6,165 nucleotides of DNA, taken from positions 1 through 6,165 of the forward strand of contig CAZKLU010000091.1 of NCBI GenBank assembly GCA_964553775.1, in the 5' to 3' direction. The position numbers were made by a program, and so were the translations under genes. Positions 1 to 3,463 of this stretch are shown piece after piece. Under the pieces are notes generated by a model. That model was not told the DNA's origin, searched no databases, and was given only the letters and a program-made list of their open reading frames with translations. Each line of letters begins with the position of its first letter. Within the stretch, counting starts at the first letter, position 1. This stretch comes from RUG626 sp964553775. Lineage in GTDB: Bacteria > Bacillota > Clostridia > Oscillospirales > Oscillospiraceae.

Positions 1-722
1 GTCCACGGTCCCTGCCCGTGACCAGTGTACTGCTCCATCGGGGCGAAACCGTGCTTGAGCATGACAGTCAGCGTGTGTGAGCCGTCAATATCCCTCGCGC
101 ATCCAAAATCCATCAGCTTGACCTTGCCGTTTTTGAGAAGCATGATGTTGTCAGGGCTGATGTCGCGGTGAATCATCCCCTCCTCGTGTATCTCCGCGAG
201 AGCTAAAACGATAGGCTTCATGAGCGGAAAAAGCTCCTCCGGCATCATTACTCGGTTACGCACTATGCCGCGCAAAGTCTCTCCGCGCAGATACTCCATA
301 ATAATATACGCTGTGTTATTTAGCGAGAAAAAGTCAAGGACACGCACTATCTCAGGAATCTCATAAAATTTTGCAAGTGTTCTCGCCTCGTTAAGAAAGT
401 CGGATTTTCCCTTTTCAAAAATCTGTTTGCCATCCCTCGAAAAGCAGGTAACTTCCTGTGAAACAGCCGCGTCTCTTTGGACGAACATAGTCGGAAAATA
501 CTCCTTAATTGCCACTTTAACATTCAGCCGCGTATCAAGTCCGAGGTATGTAATTCCAAACCCGCCCTCGCCGAGAACACGACCGAGTCTGTAACGACCG
601 CGAATACTCGTTCCGGGCGGCAGGTGGTTCGGCATCGGCTCATAACTCTCAATGTTTTCTCCACACATCGGGCAAAACTTCCCTGTATCGAACTGAGCCA
701 TGCAGTATGGGCAAAACGTCAT
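1..722 (-). CDS. Ser/Thr protein kinase with N-terminal zinc ribbon (partial, C-terminus off the left edge)
   Basis: This is a Hanks-type protein kinase that phosphorylates Ser/Thr residues of unknown targets. Reading leftward from ATG 722-720 gives 240 codons without a stop. Residues 4-20 form a small zinc ribbon (CPYC at 4-7, CPMC at 17-20). The kinase domain starts near residue 44. It has a glycine-rich loop GEGGFG (51-56), the ATP-binding Lys in VAIK (Lys73), a probable helix-C Glu112, the catalytic loop HRDISPDN (185-192, Asp187) and the metal-binding DFG (205-207). It then reads GFAPMEQY in the activation/P+1 region, as in many clostridial kinases. All key catalytic residues seen so far are intact. 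The start is supported by AAGGAG (737-732) 9 nt upstream and a good promoter. The missing part should hold the C-lobe and perhaps a membrane or sensor region. It is transcribed divergently from the chrA operon. Family assignment is secure; the substrate is unknown. Confidence 0.95.
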   Translation of the reverse strand, partial: MTFCPYCMAQFDTGKFCPMCGENIESYEPMPNHLPPGTSIRGRYRLGRVLGEGGFGITYLGLDTRLNVKVAIKEYFPTMFVQRDAAVSQEVTCFSRDGKQIFEKGKSDFLNEARTLAKFYEIPEIVRVLDFFSLNNTAYIIMEYLRGETLRGIVRNRVMMPEELFPLMKPIVLALAEIHEEGMIHRDISPDNIMLLKNGKVKLMDFGCARDIDGSHTLTVMLKHGFAPMEQYTGHGQGPW

Positions 723-761
723 AGGTTATCACTCCTTTTCGCTGAATGTGATATTGTGGTT

Positions 762-790
762 ATTCTACCACATAAAGCCACGCTTTGCAA
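762..790 (-). promoter_or_regulatory. sigma-A-like promoter of the kinase gene
   Basis: On the minus strand, TTGCAA (790-785) is separated by exactly 17 nt from TAGAAT (767-762). TGG stands directly before the -10, giving an extended -10. The predicted transcription start is near 755, leaving a short leader of about 30 nt that contains AAGGAG at 737-732. Seen by eye; not tested. Confidence 0.7.
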
Positions 791-1072
791 GTCTTTTCGA
801 CATTTCCAAAGAAATCTATTTTCCTTCAGCCTCGCAGTGCTTCGCCTCCTTTAAAAACAAATTTTCGTATGTTTAAGCCACCGAGAGCGGGCTTTATTGC
901 CCACATAATGGAAACGCAACTTGAAAAACGCTTGTTTTGCGGGAGTTTTACACAATATCCACTGAGTTTTCCACAATCTTATGTAAACTCGCACCGATGC
1001 TGTGATTTTGTCAATAGTCATATACGCCAAACTTTGGTTTACATATTACCACAAAAAACGTAGACTGTATAC
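791..1072. other. Intergenic region between divergent promoters; no gene supported
   Basis: No convincing gene lies here. Open frames are short, lack an RBS and encode low-complexity peptides. Visible sequence elements are two DnaA-box-like 9-mers 21 bp apart (946-954 and 967-975), a 9-bp inverted repeat TATGTAAAC/GTTTACATA (980-988 and 1037-1045), and a short palindrome CCAAACTTTGG (1028-1038). A minus-strand AAAGGAGG (852-845) has no start codon at a suitable distance. Some of these could be operator sites for the divergent genes, but nothing assigns a regulator. Confidence 0.5.
980..1045. repeat. 9-bp inverted repeat TATGTAAAC / GTTTACATA
   Basis: TATGTAAAC at 980-988 is repeated in perfect inversion at 1037-1045, with 48 bp between. 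The right arm ends 28 bp before the -35 of the rightward promoter. Paired operator half-sites are possible, but the arms could also be chance in AT-rich DNA. Confidence 0.4.
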
Positions 1073-1101
1073 TGAACATTTTTATTTCAGTGTGGTATAA
1101 T
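1073..1101 (+). promoter_or_regulatory. Extended -10 promoter of the chrA-chrA-nrdG operon
   Basis: TATAAT (1096-1101) is a perfect -10 preceded by TGG, so it is an extended -10. At the correct 17-nt spacing lies TGAACA (1073-1078), a weak 4/6 match to TTGACA, which an extended -10 can tolerate. The start would be near 1108, giving a leader of about 185 nt before the first ATG. Two further TATAAT strings at 1209-1214 and 1252-1257 and one at 1266-1271 lack a suitable -35. Confidence 0.6.
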
Positions 1102-1107
1102 ACAAAG

Positions 1108-1291
1108 TGCCGAATATGGAGCTTTGATGTTTTCCACGGCAAAGCGGTAAAAACAGCTTTTTTCGTAAACGATGGGCAGCTTCAAACTGCGCCATTCAAT
1201 GCCGCGATTATAATTACACGCAGGTAAAATACCGGAGCTTGCGAGTACAAGTATAATAGAGGGGTTATAATTTTGCGCTGGGGGAAGAAAA
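1108..1291 (+). promoter_or_regulatory. Long leader of the chrA operon with hairpins
   Basis: The 184 nt between the predicted start and the first ATG hold several small stems. The strongest is 1172-1179 with 1187-1195 (ATGG+GCAG against CTGC+CCAT, 7-nt loop, one bulged G). Others are GGTA/TACC (1223-1233) and CTTG/CAAG (1238-1251). CAAAGC (1140-1145) can pair either upstream with GCTTTG (1121-1126) or, as a weak stem followed by a T run, downstream with GCTTT (1156-1160). I do not recognise a known riboswitch class. The RBS is GGGGGAA (1280-1286), 5 nt before the ATG. Confidence 0.4.
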
Positions 1292-1834
1292 ATGGAGCTA
1301 TTTGACTTGTTTCTGACATTCGCTAAAATCGGCGCGATGACGTTTGGCGGCGGCTACGCAATGCTTCCGATTTTGCAGCGGGAAGTCATTGAGAAAAAAG
1401 GTTGGGCTACGGATGAGGAACTGGCAGATTATTTCGCTATCGGTCAGTGTACACCTGGTGTAATAGCAGTAAATACAGCGACTTTTATCGGACAGAAGAA
1501 ACGCGGCGCAGCGGGTGGAATTGTCGCGACTCTCGGTGTTGTATTCCCGTCTATCGTGATTATAACGGCACTTGCGGGCGTTATTACGGCATACTCGCAT
1601 ATAGTGTGGGTACAGAATGCTTTTGCCGGAATCCGTGTCTGCGTGTGTGTGCTGATATTCAACTCTGTTGTGAAACTCATGAAATCGGCTGTTATTGATA
1701 TTTGGACAGTAATTATATTCTTGCTCGTTTTAGCGGTGTCCATCTTCTTCGATGTATCACCTGTCGTGTTTGTGCTTATATCCGGCATACTTGGTGTCGT
1801 GATAAAATCAATAAAGGCGGGTGACAAAAAATGA
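1292..1834 (+). CDS. chrA: ChrA-family transporter, short single-domain subunit 1
   Basis: This is a 180-residue membrane protein of the CHR (chromate ion transporter, ChrA) superfamily. The half-length form normally occurs as a tandem gene pair whose products are thought to form a heterodimer, equivalent to the two halves of long ChrA. Visible signatures are FGGGYAMLPIL (18-28), the block QCTPGVIAVNTATFIG (52-67), and hydrophobic helices around 74-105, 110-128, 134-153 and 155-172. The C-terminus is basic (KAGDKK). The start at 1292 has a G-rich RBS 5 nt upstream and gives the usual family N-terminus. Its stop overlaps the next start by 4 nt (ATGA, 1831-1834), so the two are translationally coupled. 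The family is known for chromate efflux, but the natural substrate in anaerobes is uncertain and may be another oxyanion such as sulfate. Residues 117-120 read CVCV, encoded by a short GT run. Confidence 0.93.
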   Translation: MELFDLFLTFAKIGAMTFGGGYAMLPILQREVIEKKGWATDEELADYFAIGQCTPGVIAVNTATFIGQKKRGAAGGIVATLGVVFPSIVIITALAGVITAYSHIVWVQNAFAGIRVCVCVLIFNSVVKLMKSAVIDIWTVIIFLLVLAVSIFFDVSPVVFVLISGILGVVIKSIKAGDKK

Positions 1835-2433
1835 CGCACTATCTGTTACTGTTCTTTGAGTTTTTCAAGACAGGACTTTTCTCAGTCGGCGGCGGTCTTG
1901 CGACAATACCGTTCCTGTATGATATGGCGGACAGAACCGGCTGGTTCACACGTCAGCAGCTTGCGGATATGCTGGCGGTTTCAGAGTCAACACCCGGACC
2001 TATCGGCGTAAATATGGCAACATATGTGGGATTCATAAGCGTTGACGGTAACTTTTTCGCAAAGGTTCTCGGCGCGGTCATATCAACTCTGGGACTTGTC
2101 ACGCCGTCAATAATTGTTATATTGATCGTAGCGCGGTTTCTCAAGAGCTTTGGGGAAAATAAGATTGTAAAATCCGTTTTCTATGGTCTGCGTCCCGCGT
2201 CTGTCGGACTTATAGCAGCGGCGGGAATTTCGGTCGCGGAGGGCGTTTTTATTACTCCTCAATTTGCCGAAACACACGCTATAACGGATCTTTTGGACTG
2301 GAAAGCTGTCGCTTTAGCGGCTGTTCTCATAGTTTTCACGCGGTTTGTAAAACCGACGAAAAAGCTGCACCCTATCGTGTTTATAGGCGCGTCAGCTATT
2401 GTCGGAATTGTGTTCGGATTCGCGGGTGTATGA
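1831..2433 (+). CDS. chrA: ChrA-family transporter, short single-domain subunit 2
   Basis: This 200-residue membrane protein is the partner of the preceding ChrA. It carries the same signatures in slightly different form: FSVGGGLATIPF (17-28), STPGPIGVNMATYVG (53-67) and TPSIIVI (91-97). Hydrophobic helices follow near 78-102, 117-138, 157-171 and 181-199. The two proteins are clearly homologous but diverged, as expected for N-like and C-like halves of a two-domain transporter. The start overlaps the upstream stop as ATGA, with AAGGCGG about 10 nt upstream, which argues for stoichiometric coupled translation. The stop (2431-2433) is one base before the next ATG. Substrate: known family chemistry is oxyanion (chromate, perhaps sulfate) transport; the actual substrate here is not shown by the sequence. 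The C-terminal end is strongly hydrophobic, ending VFGFAGV. Confidence 0.93.
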   Translation: MTHYLLLFFEFFKTGLFSVGGGLATIPFLYDMADRTGWFTRQQLADMLAVSESTPGPIGVNMATYVGFISVDGNFFAKVLGAVISTLGLVTPSIIVILIVARFLKSFGENKIVKSVFYGLRPASVGLIAAAGISVAEGVFITPQFAETHAITDLLDWKAVALAAVLIVFTRFVKPTKKLHPIVFIGASAIVGIVFGFAGV

Positions 2434-2434
2434 T

Positions 2435-3127
2435 ATGCGTATATGCGGTATTCAGAAACTAACGCTTTTAGATTTTCCCGAACACACAGCGTGTACGATT
2501 TTCACAGGCGGCTGCAATTTGCGCTGTCCGTTCTGCCACAATGCCTCGCTCGTGCTTAACGCGGAATCCCTTCCAGAACTGAGTGAGGATAATATAATGA
2601 GCTTTCTCGAAAAGCGGCGCGGACTTTTAGACGGTGTATGTATAACCGGCGGAGAACCGACCCTACAGGCAGGAATTTCGGAATTTCTTGAAAAAATACG
2701 CTCTCTCGGTTTCCTCATAAAGCTGGATACTAATGGCACGCGCCCCGATGTTCTGAGAAAGCTGCTCAACGCCGGTCTTCTTGATTACATCGCGATGGAT
2801 ATAAAATCATCGCCGGAAACCTACAGTAAACTGACAGGCATTGAAAACTTCGATATGACACCGATTTACGATAGTATTTCGATTTTGACGAACTGCAACA
2901 TTGACTTTGAGTTCCGCACCACCGCTGTGGCCGGACTTCACACAGCCGAGGATTTTGAAAAAATCGGTGTTTGGCTTCAAGACGCGCCGCGCTTCTTTTT
3001 ACAGTCGTTCAAGGATTCGGGAGATATAATATCTGACGGTCTTTCACCGTTTTCTGATGAGCAGCTGCGCGAATTTCTTGCCATTCTCCGTAAATACATT
3101 CCCAATTCTGAGCTGCGTGGGGTCTGA
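2435..3127 (+). CDS. nrdG: Anaerobic ribonucleoside-triphosphate reductase activating protein (radical SAM)
   Basis: NrdG reduces S-adenosylmethionine with a [4Fe-4S] cluster and uses the 5'-deoxyadenosyl radical to create the glycyl radical on NrdD in the cytosol. The 230-residue product has the radical-SAM cluster motif CxxxCxxC (Cys27, Cys31, Cys34 in GGCNLRCPFCHN), the SAM-binding GGEPT (72-76), DTNG (98-101) and AMDIKS (120-125). It opens with GIQKLTLLDFPEHTACTIF, typical of the longer NrdG2-like type rather than the about 155-residue E. coli NrdG. I choose ATG 2435. An in-frame TTG at 2399 would add 12 atypical residues inside chrA. The gap to the upstream stop is 1 nt and no good RBS is visible, so translation probably depends on coupling to the second chrA. 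Pairing with nrdD downstream supports the function; a general pyruvate-formate-lyase-type activase is the alternative. Confidence 0.92.
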   Translation: MRICGIQKLTLLDFPEHTACTIFTGGCNLRCPFCHNASLVLNAESLPELSEDNIMSFLEKRRGLLDGVCITGGEPTLQAGISEFLEKIRSLGFLIKLDTNGTRPDVLRKLLNAGLLDYIAMDIKSSPETYSKLTGIENFDMTPIYDSISILTNCNIDFEFRTTAVAGLHTAEDFEKIGVWLQDAPRFFLQSFKDSGDIISDGLSPFSDEQLREFLAILRKYIPNSELRGV

Positions 3128-3143
3128 ATACTATATATTGTGT
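3128..3143 (+). promoter_or_regulatory. NrdR box 1
   Basis: ATACTATATATTGTGT matches 15 of 16 positions of the palindromic NrdR consensus ACACWATATATWGTGT. It begins directly after the nrdG stop codon. NrdR is the nucleotide-sensing zinc-ribbon/ATP-cone repressor of ribonucleotide reductase genes and binds tandem boxes. The consensus is from memory; the match was counted by hand. Confidence 0.85.
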
Positions 3144-3158
3144 TAAAATTATTTTGAA

Positions 3159-3174
3159 ACACAAGATGTCGTGT
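3159..3174 (+). promoter_or_regulatory. NrdR box 2
   Basis: ACACAAGATGTCGTGT matches about 13 of 16 consensus positions, and both outer arms (ACAC/GTGT) are perfect. It starts 31 bp after box 1, about three helical turns, which is the spacing known for cooperative NrdR box pairs. The wider dyad AAACAC...GTGTTT spans 3157-3176. It ends 7 bp before the -35 of the nrdD promoter. Confidence 0.8.
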
Positions 3175-3181
3175 TTGTCCA

Positions 3182-3210
3182 TTGACAGCAACGCTTATAG
3201 ATGTTATAAT
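3182..3210 (+). promoter_or_regulatory. Perfect consensus sigma-A-like promoter of nrdD
   Basis: TTGACA (3182-3187) and TATAAT (3205-3210) are both perfect consensus and are separated by exactly 17 nt. TGT before the -10 makes it an extended -10 as well. The start is expected near 3217. Such an intrinsically strong promoter fits a gene that must be held down by the repressor sites just upstream (3128-3174). Confidence 0.88.
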
Positions 3211-3216
3211 ATACTC

Positions 3217-3460
3217 GCAAGGTTAAGTGAATACCACTGCGTATTGTACTTTTAAAAATATTTTCAAAGTCCGCAAGCTGCATTGAATTTGCGGAGGCGA
3301 AAAATTTTTTCGGCAGCTTTGCGGTCGGATATTATCTTTCGGAGCTTTCCGTGTGCTGGTATCGTGTACGAAAGCACCGAGAATTTTTATAGCCGAAGAT
3401 TTTTCCGAGTTGAATATAGTGAATATATATTTGAGTAAAAAAGGCGAAGGGGAGATAGAA
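3217..3460 (+). promoter_or_regulatory. Long structured nrdD leader RNA with alternative stems
   Basis: About 244 nt separate the promoter from the nrdD ATG. CCGCAAGCTGC (3271-3281) can form an 11-bp stem with GCAGCTTTGCGG (3313-3324, one bulged T). The same left arm, as TCCGCAA (3270-3276), can instead pair with TTGCGGA (3289-3295), so the two folds exclude each other. Further stems are TTCGGC/GCCGAA (3309-3314 with 3392-3397), ATCTTTCGG/CCGAAGAT (3334-3342 with 3393-3400), the tetraloop hairpin CGGA-GCTT-TCCG (3340-3351), and GTGCT/AGCAC (3353-3357 with 3373-3377) enclosing TCG/CGA. A T run follows at 3305-3310. I recognise no known riboswitch class; the B12-type conserved elements are not evident. 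An attenuator or ligand-sensing role is inference. Confidence 0.5.
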
Positions 3461-3463
3461 ATG
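3447..3463 (+). promoter_or_regulatory. Ribosome binding site that fixes the nrdD start
   Basis: AAGGGGAG begins at 3447 and lies 6-8 nt before ATG 3461-3463. The protein from this ATG starts MYRVIKRDGRAVDFD, the normal N-terminus of an ATP cone. An in-frame GTG at 3353 would add 36 residues with no family likeness, taken from the structured leader, so it is not the start. Confidence 0.9.

Noticed and set aside
845..852. Strong minus-strand Shine-Dalgarno AAAGGAGG
   Set aside because: No ATG, GTG or TTG follows at 5-12 nt and no credible frame starts there.
477..854. 125-residue plus-strand frame opposite the kinase
   Set aside because: It overlaps the kinase coding sequence antisense and runs across its promoter; the kinase frame has all catalytic motifs.
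950..965. NrdR-box-like sequence ACACAATATCC... upstream of the chrA operon
   Set aside because: Only about 12/16 positions match, the right arm is broken, and no partner box lies 31 bp away.
785..1063. 92-residue open frame in the divergent intergenic region
   Set aside because: It has no RBS, begins inside the kinase promoter, is low in complexity and rich in Phe, Ser, Pro and Cys, and resembles no protein family.
1643..1651. GT-dinucleotide run in the first chrA as a phase-variation tract
   Set aside because: It is too short (about 4 units) for likely phase variation and the reading frame is intact.
2399..2434. 12-codon N-terminal extension of NrdG from TTG 2399
   Set aside because: It lies inside the second chrA, is not family-like, and ATG 2435 fits the known N-terminus.
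3226..3246. Possible cobalamin riboswitch box (ACCACTG at 3233-3239) in the nrdD leader
   Set aside because: The box reads ACCACTG rather than GCCACTG and the other conserved B12-riboswitch segments are not found around it.
3353..3460. 36-codon N-terminal extension of NrdD from GTG 3353
   Set aside because: ATG 3461 has a good RBS and yields the normal ATP-cone N-terminus; the extension is atypical and coincides with the structured leader.
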